64,000 nt of DNA. Source: Adiantum capillus-veneris (lineage: Eukaryota; Streptophyta; Polypodiopsida; Polypodiales; Pteridaceae). The notes beneath the pieces are model-generated. The model saw only the letters and a program-made list of their open reading frames with translations, made no database searches and was not told the origin of the DNA. Both the position numbers and the translations under genes were made by a program. Below, in pieces: positions 19,898 through 32,660 of the stretch; position 1 is the first letter of the stretch; the number at the start of each line of letters is the position of its first letter. The DNA lies in the NCBI GenBank assembly GCA_014529385.2, contig CM043966.1, positions 94,335,587 to 94,399,586 of the forward strand, given 5' to 3'.

Positions 19898-22695
19898 ATG
19901 GCTGACAATAGTAGAGAGAGTGAAATTAATGTTGATAACTTTGATGTTGCTAATGAGCAAGCTACTAATGATGCCCCGATGCTTGTTAACTATCTTATTT
20001 CTAGGCTTCAACAAGCTATGGGCAATCCATCCCTCCAAAGTGAAGTGCAACGACAGCTCTATGCTCATGGGATTCTCCAAGTTCCCCACCATGTTGACAC
20101 CTAGGAAGCCTCCTTGCGAGACTTCCAAAAGATGTCTCTCTCCGATTCGGGAAGAAGAAGAGTATCCCTATGAAGGGCTCAAAAATTTGCTCCTTGATGA
20201 TGCATCTCCTTCTCAAAGGAGAACTCAAGAGCCTCCACCAAAGGAACGAGAAAGAAGTGAGTCTCCCGCCACCTCGGCGGAGATGGCTCCACGAAGACGG
20301 CGGGCTAAACATTCTCCATCACCTCCAAAACGGAGAAGACCATTGCATACTTCTCCACACCATACTTCAAAGAGGGATGACAAAAAGCAAGAGAAGAAAA
20401 AGGCAAGAAAGAGGACACCCTCTTCTCCATCTTCTTCATCCTCTTCCTCTTATGAAAGTGATGGTCAAGACAACAAAGATCAAGGCAAGAAAAAGGCGAG
20501 AAAGAGGTCACCCTCTTCTCCATCTTCCTCAAATTCTTCATCTTCTGAAGAAAGTGATGGTGCAACCTTTGAACCATCAAAAAGAAGAGGCCATAGGAAA
20601 TCCTATGCCGCGTGGAAGAGGTCATCCAAGCTCAAGAAATTCAAAGAGGGAGGGAAGAGCATCTCTTTCCTTACCTATGATGGCACTTTTGGTGCTACGG
20701 ACAAAGTCTTAGCCTTTATCCAACAATTCGATGTGGCATTTGGAGATGAGGGCTTCAAGGAGTCCTCTAAGCTACGCCATGTAGCTATGCACTTTCAAAA
20801 GTCCGCCAGACAATGGTGGTCTAGCCTACGGGCCATCGGTGAAGCTCCACGAACATGGAAAGCTTTAAGAGATTCCATTATGAAGCAGTTTTTGGCCACT
20901 GATGCCAAAGACAAAGTACTCACCGAATGGCAAAGCTTAAAGCTCTCTCCCTATGAATCCATCCACAAATATGTAGACAAGTTTTGGGACCTACAACTCA
21001 AAGCCATTGTCTTCAAAAAGTTGGATTTTGGAGAGAAAAAGCAACAATTTTGCGCGGGCTTAACCAAAGAAATGGCGGAGTATGTCAACTCCCAAAGGCC
21101 ACGCACCATATCGGTGGTAATACATCATACTATGGTGGCCTCTCGAATCAATTTCCAAACAGGGGCTAAGAGGAATTCTAAGCCCCCTGAAAACAAGGGT
21201 TCCAATGAGCCTAAGGGGAAGGACAATGTCCAAAAGTTTCCTAAGGGCAACTCCAACAAAGCTAAAGAGAAGGGAGTTTATAAAGGCAAAAATAAACTCT
21301 CTCCTGAAGAGCTTGAGCGTTATCGCAAGAATAACCGATGTTTCAAGTGCGGCAAACAAGGGCATGCGTATCGCGCTTGTCCCCAAAAGAACAACCGCCA
21401 TGATCCTCCTAGAGCTACCTTGGTCGAAATCCAAGAGGAGGAAACTCACCACAAAGGATCTCCTCTATGCCATGCTTGGGGAAAGGTAAGAGAAAAGGAT
21501 GCTTTTTTTCTCTTTGACCAAGGTTCTACTCACAATTTTATATCTATAGAGTTGGCCACCAAGCTAGGCATACAAGCCTACGAGATGGGAGATGTCCTAC
21601 CCGGAGACGGTACTTTCAAGGGGCAAGAAGCTTCAGTCACTCCCTTAGTCGGGAAATTGAGGCTCCATGTCCAAAGCTATGTGGACAAAGAGGACTTCTT
21701 TATCTCTCCTCTCAAGCATAAGGATGTAATCCTAGGGGCACCATGGTTTAATCGCATGGCTGCCAATGTTAAATTCCCTGAAAGGAGAATCTCCTTTAAG
21801 TTCAGGAAAAAAGATATGTATATAGATGCTAAGGAAATGGGTAACACTATACCCATTTTACATACACAAGCTTTCAACAAGTCAATAAAGAGCTCTATTT
21901 CCGTGTACATGATTTTTGTTAAAGATTCTCAAAATGAACCTAATGTTTTAGCAAAAGAAAATGTACACAATCAAAAGGAATTAGAGTTATCCAATTTTCT
22001 CAAGGGGTTTCAAGATGTCTTTATTGACGACATCCCTTTTGAGCTACCTCCTAAACGAGGTAATGATGACCATGCAATTGAACTTCTTCCAGGAAGTTCA
22101 CCGCCTAACAAACCTCCTTATAGAGTATCTCAAGCTCAACAAGAGGAGATTATGCGGCAAGTGCATGAGTTAGTTGAGAAGGGCATGGTTAGGCCTAGCT
22201 CATCTCCATTTTGTTCTCCTATGCTACTAGTGCAAAAGAAAGACGGCACATATCGTATGTGTGTCGACTATGGAGCACTAAATAGGATCACTATCCAAAA
22301 TAGGTTTCCTGTTCCACAGGTAGAAGACATGTTCGATAAGCTACAAGGGTCCACCTACTTCAGTAGGATTGACCTAAAAAGTGGCTATCATCAAATAAGG
22401 ATAGTTGATCAAGACATTGTAAAGACCGCATTTTGCACTACGTTTAGTCTTTATGAATACATTGTCATGCCTTTTGGCTTGACCAATGCACCAGTCACAT
22501 TCAACCGCTTGATGGAGAAGCTATTCAGGCCTCACCGAACCTTTACAGGAGTGTTCTTTGATGATATCATTGTCTACTCTAATTCATTAGATGAACACAA
22601 GCGATGCCTCCAGGTAATATTTCAAGTTCTAAGAGAGAAAAAACTTTATGTTAATCGAAAGAAAAGTGATTTTTTCTTACAAGAGATTCAGTAGT
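19898..22695 (+). pseudogene. Element C gag-protease-RT
   Basis: The probable gag start is MADNSRESEINVDNF at 19898. That frame stops at 20102, and the main frame continues to 22695, so a frameshift separates them. Features in order: a Ser/Lys/Arg-rich region containing a duplicated KKKARKR(T/S)PSSPSSS block (about 20390-20560); a gag capsid domain (QWWSSLRAIGEAPRTW and following); a zinc knuckle CFKCGKQGHAYRAC (21339-21380); a retropepsin active site FDQGSTHNFIS (21513-21545, DQG rather than DTG or DSG); and RT with MCVDYGALNRIT, FSRIDLKSGYHQIR and FFDDIIVYS (22554-22580). A TAG at 22693 interrupts RT where a Tyr is usual. The product would be the capsid, protease and polymerase polyprotein. 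Confidence 0.88.
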
Positions 22696-22727
22696 TAGGT
22701 CACATTATCTCTCAACATGGCATCCAA

Positions 22728-23650
22728 ATGGATCCATCAAAGTTAGAGGTAATAAAAGGATGGCCTAAACCAAGGAATCTTCATGAGTTAAGAAGCTTTA
22801 TAGGTATGTGTGCATACTATAGACGCTTCATAGAAAAGTTCTCACTAATAGTAGGACCATTACATGACCTAACAAAGAAAAACGTTAGGTACACATGGTC
22901 TGCCAAGGAGAACAATGCTTTAAAAAAGCTTAAAGAAAAGCTTATCTCTCAACCTGTACTTACACTACCGGATCTCTCAAAGCCATTTGAGGTTCAATGT
23001 GATGCTTGTGGTGATTTCCTTGGAGCTGTTTTGCTTCAAGAAGGGCACGCCATAGGCTATGAAAGTCAAAGGCTCGACCCTGTTGAGAAAACTTTAAGAA
23101 TATATGAAAAGGAACTCCTTGCAGTTCTACATGCCTTAGACTCATGGAAGCACTATTTATTGGGGACTCCTTTCATTCTGCGAACGGATCACCAAAGTCT
23201 TAAGTACTTCATGACGCAGAACAAGCTCTCCGACAAACAAATGAGGTGGGCAAATTTCCTTTCGCAATTTCATTTTCATATTGCTCACATTGCTGGCAAG
23301 CATAATCAAGTAACCGATGCACTCTCAAGACGGCCGAGAGTGAATGCGGTTTCCATAGCAACTCACAATGATCTATCTTCTATGATAGATGAGTATGCTA
23401 TTGATCCCGATTTTAGAGATGTGATTTCAGCCCTTGCACTAGGGAAGAAAGAAGAACCATTTACTTTACAAGATGGTTATCTTCTCTACGGCAATAGACT
23501 ATGCGTTACTAGCTCACTACGTGAGAAAGTAATGTATGAATCTCATGCTCCTCCTCATGCGGGGCATAGAGGGATTCAGTCTACCCTAAAGGGAATTGAA
23601 ACATATTTCTATTCGCCTACCATGAAACATACAAGAGTATGTTTCTAAAT
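22728..23650 (+). pseudogene. Element C RT end, RNase H and integrase zinc-binding region
   Basis: This 306-codon frame is in the same phase as the preceding ORF, so only the TAG at 22693 separates them. It contains the RT connection (LRSFIGMCAYYRRFIEKF), RNase H acidic motifs (CDACGDFLGAVL, YEKELLAVLHAL, LRTDHQSLKYF, then QVTDALSRR) and the first half of the integrase His/Cys zinc-binding domain (HAPPHAGHRG). A frameshift near 23630 moves the rest of the zinc domain (CVVCQK) to the next frame. The RNase H residues look intact. Confidence 0.88.
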
Positions 23651-23652
23651 GT

Positions 23653-24375
23653 GTGGTATGCCAAAAGACAAAATTTGATAGAGGGAAGCAACCTGGATTG
23701 CTTCAACCCTTGCCAATCCCTAATTCACCATGGGAGAGCATATCCATGGATTTTATCTTTGGATTGCCTAAGTCTATCCATGGGAATACAAGAATATGGA
23801 CGATAGTAGATAGGTTCAGTAAACAAGCTCATTTTATACCTATCAAAAAGACTATCAAAGCCCATCAAATGGCAACCCTCTTCATTTCACAAAGTTTCAA
23901 GTACCATGGCTTGCCAATGTCCATAGTGTCACATAGAGATCCTAGAATGACCATTAATTTTTGGAAGGGTTTTTTTGAGAATTTAGGAACAAGGCTAAAC
24001 TTCTCTTCGGCCTATCACCCGCAAACGGATGGCCAAAGTGAAATAGCTAACCTAAAAATTCTCGATCTACTAAAAGCCTATGTAACGGAAGTAGATCAAA
24101 GATCCCAATGGGAGAAGTAATTACCCTTAGTGGAGTATGCCTACAATAACAATGTACATACTTCCACGGGAAAAGCACCTTTTGAGGTAATTGAGGGAAG
24201 ATCTAAAAGTCCCTTGCTACTTAAGGTACACGGGAAGATCTTCGTTGCAGATGAGTATAACCGAGACCTACAAGAATCTTTCCAAAAGATTAAGGATGCT
24301 ATCTCTATCTCATAGCAAAGGAAAAAGGCTGATGCTGACAAGCACAAAAGAGCCCAAGCCTTTAAAGAAAATGAT
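23653..24375 (+). pseudogene. Element C integrase core
   Basis: Frames 23653-24120 and 24130-24315 share a phase and are separated by a TAA at 24118; another stop follows at 24313. The catalytic core shows SMDFIFGLPKS (first Asp), SIVSHRDPRMT (the second catalytic Asp, normally SDRDP, is His here) and YHPQTDGQSEIAN (Glu). With His at that position strand transfer should be lost, on top of the stops. Integrase would insert the DNA copy into the genome. Confidence 0.87.
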
Positions 24376-24830
24376 TGGGTCTTCTCAAATTTCCCAAGGC
24401 TCGATTAAGGCACACGACGGGCAAGAATCCTACGGGACACCAAAAGTACTATGCTAAGTTAGCAAAAAGGTACTATGGTCCCTTCCAGATTCTTAGGCCA
24501 ATCAATGAGATGGCCTATCAACTCAAGTTGCCCAACCATTGGCTCATACACAATGCTTTCCATGTGAGCCCACTAAATCCTTACAAAGGAGGGCCACCTC
24601 AAGAACCAACTATTGCAGACCCACCGGAGATCGAGGACCAAGAAGAGGTGTTGCAGCCCAAGTCCATTCTCCAACATGAAGACAAGGTACTAAGAGGTGG
24701 TAATACTATCCAACGATATCTTATTAAGTTTAAGAATTATCCTTTTGAAGGTGCTAGATGGATGCAAGGCATACAATTAAAGGATAACCGAAACCTTGTC
24801 AATGCTTACAATGCTTCCCTGGAGTAAGCA
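24375..24830 (+). pseudogene. Element C integrase C-terminus and chromodomain-like tail
   Basis: A frame of about 150 codons has a KRYYGPFQILRPI (GPY/F-type) module, then FHVSPLNPYKG, then a chromodomain-like segment (ILQHEDKVLRGGNTIQRYLI, then KFKNYPFEGARWM). Chromodomains in plant gypsy elements steer insertion toward modified chromatin. The aromatic residue count looks reduced compared with classic chromodomains. The frame follows a shift near 24340-24375. It stops at 24825-24827. Confidence 0.78.
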
Positions 24831-25178
24831 AATGTACAAATGTTTAAAATGAACAAAGTTCTTGTCTTATAAGACTCTCTTTTTCTTTATTGTGCACAAA
24901 AATGTAGTATGCATGCTTAGATCAAGTTTGCGGAGACGACGTCTCCCGAACACCAAGTAGAGCTTGTCACTCTACTATGGAAGATTGATAGGACTAATTG
25001 CAAACATGCTTGCAGCAGCCTCAGCCTCTCAAGCGCCAAATGGACTAGTCATCCATTCTGGAACGATGTCGTAGGTTAACATAGGGATCCTCTACCCGCT
25101 AAGAAAAAGGACTCATGAATATGCTTTATCTTCTCTACACCATAGTCGAGGACGACTATGATTTCAAGAGAGAGGTAA
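24831..25178 (+). other. Element C 3' untranslated region and polypurine tract
   Basis: No gene is present. The polypurine tract AAGAGAGAGGTAA lies directly before the 3' LTR at 25179. Confidence 0.75.
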
Positions 25179-26748
25179 TGTCATAATAATCAATATCTAA
25201 TTCTCCTAAATGATTTTCTCATGTTAAACTGATCATTTAATATGGGGAAGTGCCAGGGGAGAAAAGGCTAGAATATTGGTTAAGTTAGCAGACCGGCCAC
25301 AGTAGGGATCCAAAGGGGGGGGGGCATTTGCAAAAGAGCTATGTGCAACAATGGGCTTAAAAGACCTTAAAGGTTCAACCCATTAAGACTTCCAAAATGC
25401 TAAGGTTCCAAACTTCAAAGGTTGTGTCCAAATGGTCAACTTTAGGGAAAATTTGATGCTTTGGGTGTGTTCCAAAAGTCTTTTTCAAGCCCTACATAGG
25501 AGGGGGCAAGCCCAAGAAGTAGGGGATGAGAGAGAAACTCATACACGCACACACAAGATCCCTTTGTACACAAGGGGAAAGAGGGACACATGTCAGCTCC
25601 CTAGCCCATATGCCCACAAGGTGTACTCAAATCCTATTGGATGGGCTTGGAGATGGACCAATGAGAATTAGGCTAGAGTAAATCTAGTTTAATTAATTTA
25701 AAAGCACTTAATAAAATAATTAATAAGAATTAAGCTCTCTAGAAGACTATTGGACAGTCTCCCAAGGGGACCAATGAGCATTCAGCAGTCCAATGGCTTG
25801 CCTGATTCCTATTGGCCAGGAGACAAAAGGGTCCAATGAGAGTTTAGTTGAATTATTAAATTACCTAAAGCTCTCACAAAAGGGGAAAGGGGGACACATG
25901 TCAGAAGGCCATCACTTATGCTGCTTAATTGTCATTGGCTAAGCCTAGGGAGGTCCAATAGGATGCTAGCAACAGTAATTAGCAAGGGGGGTCGACCAAG
26001 AGAGAGAGGGGGCTGATTTTTGCAAGGCATTATTGACACACACACTCACATAATCAATGTGTGGAGCAAGAAGACTCTCTCTCTCCTTCTCAAGCTTTAA
26101 TGGAAATCTTATCTCCTACTCGAAGCTTGTGAGAAGGGAGGCCTACACCAACAACTCTTGGTTTTGTGATGAAAACCCAACCAAGAGCCAAGCTTCAATG
26201 CATGCTCATCTCCTCTACCATGCTAATTACTAAGCTAATCTATGCTAATATGAGTGATTATGTGAGGAGATGTACATCTTTCTCGTAAGAATACTCCTTC
26301 CTCTTAGTCTACTCTCATACCCCGCTAGCTCTCACCATCTTGGAAGGTGTGTGAGGTCTTGGATTTGAGACCGTAAGGGATTGATGTTGTGTTTGATAAG
26401 TGTTTTGCGTAGTGCATGAAGTTTCCATCTTCATTGCACTCGCTAGTATTGAAGGAACACAAGAAACTGTATTGTAAAATGTCTCTCTTGATGGGAGAAA
26501 CCATAATACAAAGCCTTTTGGAGGGGGGACCGGCTCAATGCAAATCTGGTCCTCAATTGTTGTCAATTGCTTAATTTCTCTGTCTTTTGAAGTATTGTTC
26601 TTGCTATTTAACTAGGTGTTATGCTTTTTGTTGCTTTCTCCACCCAAGCACTCTTGTTAATCTCATTAAAAATCTATTCTAATGAAATGCTCACTATGTT
26701 CATGCTATTTTCCGCTACACACAAGTTACTAGGCCATTAAATGTTACA
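25179..26748 (+). repeat. Element C 3' LTR with about 330 extra bases
   Basis: A 1570-bp LTR identical in layout to the 5' LTR except for a block at roughly 26236-26570 that the 5' LTR lacks. The shared sequence resumes at TTTCTCTGTCTTTTGAAGTATTG. It ends ATGTTACA and is followed by the TGTCA target duplication. Confidence 0.92.
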
Positions 26749-28774
26749 TGTCATAAAAATCCTGTGAGCTTACATTACTGTGTCTAGTACGTGATAGCAA
26801 GGCTAAACAGAATCCTCCACAAACACTACATCCCGTGAAACCAGAATACGCTTTGTTTGCGGATGATACAACCTGTAACCTTTGCTTTTTTCAACACTAT
26901 AACCAACAAAAATACATTTTACAGCCTTATCATCCAATTTGCGATATGTTTGTGGCACCAAAGCGTATGCCAAACAGCCAAAAACACGCATGTGCTCAAT
27001 AAAAGGCTTTCTATCATGCCATGCTTCATATGGAGTAATAGACTGCAAAGCTTTTGTAGGACACATATTAAGTACATAAGTGGCACACATGATGGCCTCA
27101 AGCCAAAAAGAATGTGGCAAAGCTTGACTTTTGACCATACATCATGCCATTTCCGTAAGTGACCTATTTTTCCTCTCAGCTACACCATTTTGCTGAGGTA
27201 TACAAGGCACTGTACATTGGTGTTTTATCCCACGACTAGCTAGAAATGCATTAAATCCATGAGACATATACTCCCCCCCTTGATCGAAACGGAGGGTGCC
27301 CATAGTACATTTCAAGACATTTTCAGCCATAGCCAGAAATTGTTTGAAGCACATAAAAACTTCAGACTTCACTTTAAGTGGAAATCCCATGCATGCCTGG
27401 AGTAATCAGCAATGAAAGTCACAAAGTACAGGTAATTGCCCAAGGATAGAGTTTGCATGGACCCACAAACATCACTATGCACAAGCTGCAACCTGCATGT
27501 GGCCCTAACTGAACCATCCTTTGGAAACTTAGAACGTTGCATTTTACCCAAAATACAGCCTTCACAAACATGTTTGACAGGTGCTTCAAGAGGCGGCAAA
27601 GAAGCAACCATATCAGATTTTTACAAACGCAGCAAACTCGAAAAATCTCCTTTCACAGAAGACCCAACAATGGCTGCATTTGTAGTGGAACTAGCATTTT
27701 CAGTGGAACCACCCTCTTTCTTCTTAGCCTCTTTGGCCTTCAACTTAGGACACTGCGTGCTCAAGTGATCATTAGCTTTACAATAACGGCAACGCGTCTT
27801 CTTTTTGCCCTTATCACCAGAATTTCCAGACGAATTGTTGACAGCAGAAGCATTAGGAACAGAAGTTTTTCCACTTGCAGGCAGAACCATACGAAGTGGT
27901 TGCATTGCTGTTACCACCCTTTCTTTGAGAAGCAATAAAAGCCTGTTCAATTGCACGCTGCCTAGTCATGTTTTTCCTGGAAAGTGACTCTTGCAATAGC
28001 AATGTGCATAATGCATCAAACTTGACAACTTCAGGATTTCCTTGGGTCATAAGTCTCCAAGTACTAGCAAAATTCTGGTAAGAATTTGGTAAGGCATCAA
28101 GAACAGTCTGCACAAGGGAACTGTCTGAAATGACTTCACCTACAGAAATAAGCTGCTCATTGATATCCTTAACACCAGCAAGGAAAATGTCCATATCATC
28201 TTCCTCATGCATAATCTTCAACTCCAGCTCTTTACACAGCAATGCAATTTTAGCCTCATTGCGACTTGCATAAAGACCAGCCAGAATATCCCAAGCCTGT
28301 TTTGCAGATTTCACTGAACAAATGTGAGGAGTAATGGTGCGCTTCACAGACAACACAATCAATGCATGAGCCTATGCATCCTTTACATCCCAACGAGCTT
28401 GTTTTGCCGTAGGAAATTCAACTCTAATAGCAGCAATCCTTGCAGCAGCAAGACCTGCAACATCCTCAACGTTGCCTACATCCTCAGAACCACGACGCAC
28501 ATCAATGGCCTACACAATATTCCACATGCCCTTTGACACAAGAACATGTTGCATCATGTAAGCCCACATAGGGTAATTGTCCCCATCCAATCTGTCCTCA
28601 GCAACAAACATCTTGAACACATTTGTGTTGTTGTCAACCATGGAAAATGCATGCACCTGATGTGAAAACTGCCCGAAATGAGGAGTAACTAAGTGAGACC
28701 AGCACATGCTATACAACACAACCCGCAGTAGACTGTATGGGACTTGTTATGCAGTATTTGGCAGTGACAAAAAT
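26749..28774 (-). pseudogene. Copia minus copy: gag, protease, integrase (5' half)
   Basis: Minus-strand reading from 28719: gag start (VDNNTNVFKMFVAEDRLDG), UBN2-type gag continuation at 27853-28362 (AWDILAGLYASRNEAKIALL), zinc knuckle CRYCKANDHLSTQC (27621-27956), a deletion or loss across most of the protease, integrase zinc region (LPPLEAPVKHVCEGCILGK, 27369-27611) and integrase core pieces (27142-27390 with FDQGGEYMS and IPQQNGVAERKNRSL; 26803-27138). Compared with the plus copy, the segment coding the FDSGATKHIT protease and the pre-integrase domain is missing between about 27620 and 27610. Frameshifts separate the pieces. It cannot produce a working polyprotein. Confidence 0.82.
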
Positions 28775-29416
<642 letters not shown>

Positions 29417-29430
29417 TGCCCCCCTTTCTG

Positions 29431-31859
29431 ATGTAGATTTCGTCCTCTGAAGCTATTGAGTTTAAGCTCGTTCATCGAGGTGGAAGAGCATTTGAGATGA
29501 ATGTCCTTAGCTTTCTTCAGTCCCTACAAAATCAAACAACATTGGCACAGTAATTGCATTCTCATAAGCATTTAAAAAGCATATGCAGTTGTAGGCAAAC
29601 AATGTGATTTGTAACAGAATTTTAAACCATTTGTCAGCAATAAACATTAAATTGCAATATAATCAAATGCATAAACAGATGTAAAGGTAAAAAATTAAAC
29701 AAGTCTGGGGTCGCTAATTTAACGGTCGAAAGGCACTAGAGATCGACTATTAATACCATGGCTAAGCTTCTTAATTTTCTCTGGTCAATTAAGTTGTTTA
29801 ATCGCGAGAGCCAAGTATTTCATGTTCGAGGGCTGGCTATACCTAGAAGACCTTGTAGTTAAGATATGATAAAAAGAATTGCTCATGAAATCATCGCCTG
29901 ACTTATTTACTTTTCTTTGACCCCCCAAAGTCTTTTCACAGTGATTCAATTTTGATGTGTGTGCTTATTTTGTATGCCTTGGGTTTTTTGCTTTTCAAGG
30001 AAAAGCGCCCACACTGGGAACCTCTAGGGCTTTAGTACCATAGGCGATACATGTGAGTGAAGTACCAATTCAAACTGAGATTTCTCTTCCAGCTTAAGAT
30101 TTTACATTGTGGCACTTTGATTTGTTTTTGTTTGTTCATTTTTAGAATTTTAATTTTGTAACTTTTGGGGGGTCATATAACACTGTTACACCACCCCAGG
30201 CTCATCACACTAGTAAACTCCCTTTATAATACTTAAGCTAAAGGTCAATAGGGACTAAGCCCATTAGAAAGCCCTGGTACATTTCACACAATGCTGCATA
30301 CATCGGATTAAGAACCTAAGTAACCATTAATTATTAGAAAGGCATTCCCCATGGTATCAAGAGAAGATCTCTAACACCTAACTTGGTCAAATTAGCTTAG
30401 TCAGACTGCTTGATTTTTAAACCTAGACAAGTGATTATGACAAAAATTACATTGAATTTAATGTTTGATACTAAACAAAGGCACTGAATATTATGCTACC
30501 AATCACAATCAAAGCAGACAAACATGGACGCAAAAAAAAAAGGGGGCAATGCTAATGGACAAGAAACACCTGTTTGCATTGATAATTGCACTTGATTTGA
30601 AGAGTGAGTCGAGATAAAGATTCCATGAAGGTCCAGATCCTAAAAACAGCAACACGCTCCTGTACACACTAGGAAACACAAAGAATACCTCTGGGAGGCA
30701 CATCAATGGGTAAAGGTACCAACACTTATTGAACACAACAAAAAATATAAGGAACCCTAACCTAATTATTTGCACTCCCCCTAGAGAGTCAAGGGAATAG
30801 GATATTGTAGAGATTGGGGGGAAACCCTAAGGCTAAACCCCTATCCTCGTCGTCGAGATAAACAAAGTCATCATCCATGAGACGATATGTGCCATCCGTG
30901 TAGTCATGTAAATCTTCTTCTTCATCATAGGTACCCATGTTCACTAAGAAGGTCACTAGACGCCTATAGTCATCTTGGTCAAAAGGGTAGACTTCTGCAA
31001 TGGGAGAAACGCTCTCTACTAAGTATGGATCAGTCGTGGTCAAGAGACATATCAGCCACTCTAACTCCTCAAAATTCCTCTCACATGCTAGGGTACCTAC
31101 CAAATCCCATTCACATGCAAGCACCGGAAAGACCATGTGAAACATTTGTGAAAAGTAACAAGATACCTCTCACCCAAGGCAGGAGTGGATGACTCTAACG
31201 TATTATCCATATCTGTACACGCAAATAGATGATGGTTAGAGTGCAAATATTACAAGGGTCGTGTTCTTGTGCATAATGTGTTTTTATGATTTTGTGTTAT
31301 GGCTCTTGCTCTTTTACTTTTTTATCTTGTTTTTGTGAGTATAAGGCATTATATATACATTCCCTAAGATTGGAGATTAAGAGGTCAGGGAGGAAGGTTG
31401 AAAGGAAAGCAAGTGAATGATGGATGTCAGCAAACACTCCCCCCCTCCTTGGGTAGATCATACCTTTTGGAATGATGTCATCACCTTTTGAAACCAATTG
31501 TTCCAAGTTGTTATGGGTGAAGGATTTAACCAATAGTTTTCGACCGCCCTATGCATTTCATCTAGTTGCAAGGGTGGTAAGGTACTCTCCCATGATTTTA
31601 TTTGCAACATTGTTGTAGGTGGTGAACTTACAACGGGAGGTGAAAAGTCTTTCTTGCTTGTATGGATATGTACAATGGTAGGTGGAGGTTGTGTCGAAGC
31701 TTCTATTTCCGTAAAGGAACTACATGAAGAGCAAGAAGCTTCATTTGATTTCCCTGTTCCTGAGCTAGGTGGAACAAATCGTTCTTTCTTCGGTACTCAA
31801 ACTAGCTCTGGAGCGGGTGTGTAGCATTCCATGATTTTTTCCTTTTCGCGATCTTCAAT
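29431..31859 (-). other. Element B 3' region with a small acidic ORF
   Basis: Mostly untranslated DNA matching element A. It includes a B-only block at about 30720-31250 with a 118-residue minus-strand frame (30789-31145). The frame is rich in Asp, Glu, Leu and Tyr (for example GTYDEEEDLHDYTDGTYRLM, then DDDFVYLDDED). A preceding frame starting MDNTLESSTPALGERYLV at about 31209 may join it by a 1-nt shift. No family is recognised. It lies where some plant gypsy elements carry extra ORFs, so it could be captured sequence. It is not supported by a second copy. Confidence 0.4.
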
Positions 31860-32660
31860 TCATTTTGGAGCCACAGGATTGAGCTCACATGGGCCCGGTG
31901 ACAAGTAAGAGCACAATTTACGTTTTGGCACCCATATTTGATCATTTCCTTCATAGTACCCTTGGGCATCCAATAGTTTTTTAGGAATCCAACGCAACAT
32001 TTCTTTACATTTCTTGGGGCGAATGGGACGTCTCTTACTAGTCTCCTGCCTTTTAGCACTGGCTATGGTCGCTAAAGGAGCTTTAGGGACCCACTTGTAT
32101 GTTTTGTTTGTTATATTGGGATGGGTCTTGTGTGTCTCAAGCTTTATTTCAACTACATCAGTTGAATCTCTAGAGACTTGGGCTATGGGGACATATGGTT
32201 CAACCTCTTGGACATGCAATGTTTTGGGTTTTATTTCCTTAAGTGGCAATATCTCAGGGAGTGTGGCTTGAGTGGCAGGGATAAGAGTTGGTTTCTGTGT
32301 TTCGACACCCCCTGTCCCCCAATCAATAGTGCATTTGGTGGCTATCATCCACGTTCGTCCTAGATTTATATTACCCTCCATAGTTCCAACAGGCATGACC
32401 AAAAAGTCTTGAGCTACAAACCCATTGTCATAACTGACAGAAGTGTGCCAGATTCCAAAAACCGAAGTTTTTTTCTTGTTGACACCCTTGACTTGGATAA
32501 TACTCTCAGATAGAGGTGACTTCCCCAACTGACACCACACCCCATATGATAGCAGATTATATTTAGCACCCGTGTCCAATAAGGCGTTATATAGCACTAT
32601 TCCATAGGTGTTGTTTAGCTCAATAGGGTATCGTAGAGGTGTGTCAGAGTCCAACTAATC
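31860..32660 (-). CDS. Element B second retropepsin-like protein (PR2), about 265 aa
   Basis: An open minus-strand frame with an aspartic-protease active site YNALLDTGAKYNLLSYGVW near its start, and later FLVMPVGTMEGNINLGRTW, which fits the retropepsin hydrophobic-LG motif. The second half has three Trp-(Val/Ile)-Pro-Lys repeats: YKWVPKAP, RWIPKKLL and IWVPKRKL. No ATG precedes the active site in this frame. The frame is continuous with the integrase tail upstream except for a UGA (about 32703) and a UAG (about 32657). It may be reached by readthrough, or be a captured protease-like domain that has lost its start. A second protease after integrase is not the usual gypsy layout. Confidence 0.65.

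Larger units (their letters stand above)
18216..26753 (+). mobile_element. Element C: chromodomain gypsy LTR retrotransposon
   Basis: A plus-strand element with LTRs at 18221-19480 and 25179-26748, target duplication TGTCA (18216-18220 and 26749-26753), a tRNA-iMet PBS (19482-19493) and a polypurine tract (25164-25178). The order gag, protease, RT, RNase H, integrase and a C-terminal chromodomain-like segment is that of plant chromoviruses. Removing it and one TGTCA restores the copia reading order, as seen in the plus copia copy near 49021-49040. Stops at 22693, 24118 and 24313, frameshifts near 20100, 23630 and 24340, and an altered integrase active site make it non-functional. Confidence 0.93.
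16073..28774 (-). mobile_element. Copia-type LTR retrotransposon, minus copy, split by element C
   Basis: A Ty1/copia element on the minus strand in two pieces: 16073-18220 (3' half) and 26749-28774 (5' half), separated by element C. Order along the minus strand is gag (28719 down), zinc knuckle, protease, integrase, reverse transcriptase, RNase H, polypurine tract, 3' LTR, which is the copia order with integrase before RT. The plus-strand copy at 46.4-51.1 kb gives the uninterrupted arrangement. The 5' LTR is missing: the element ends at 28774, where the LTR of element B begins. Several frameshifts and stops make it inactive. Confidence 0.88.

Noticed and set aside
20016-20312. Antisense frames over element C gag and pol
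   Set aside because: They overlap the well-supported gag-pol on the opposite strand and carry no domain.
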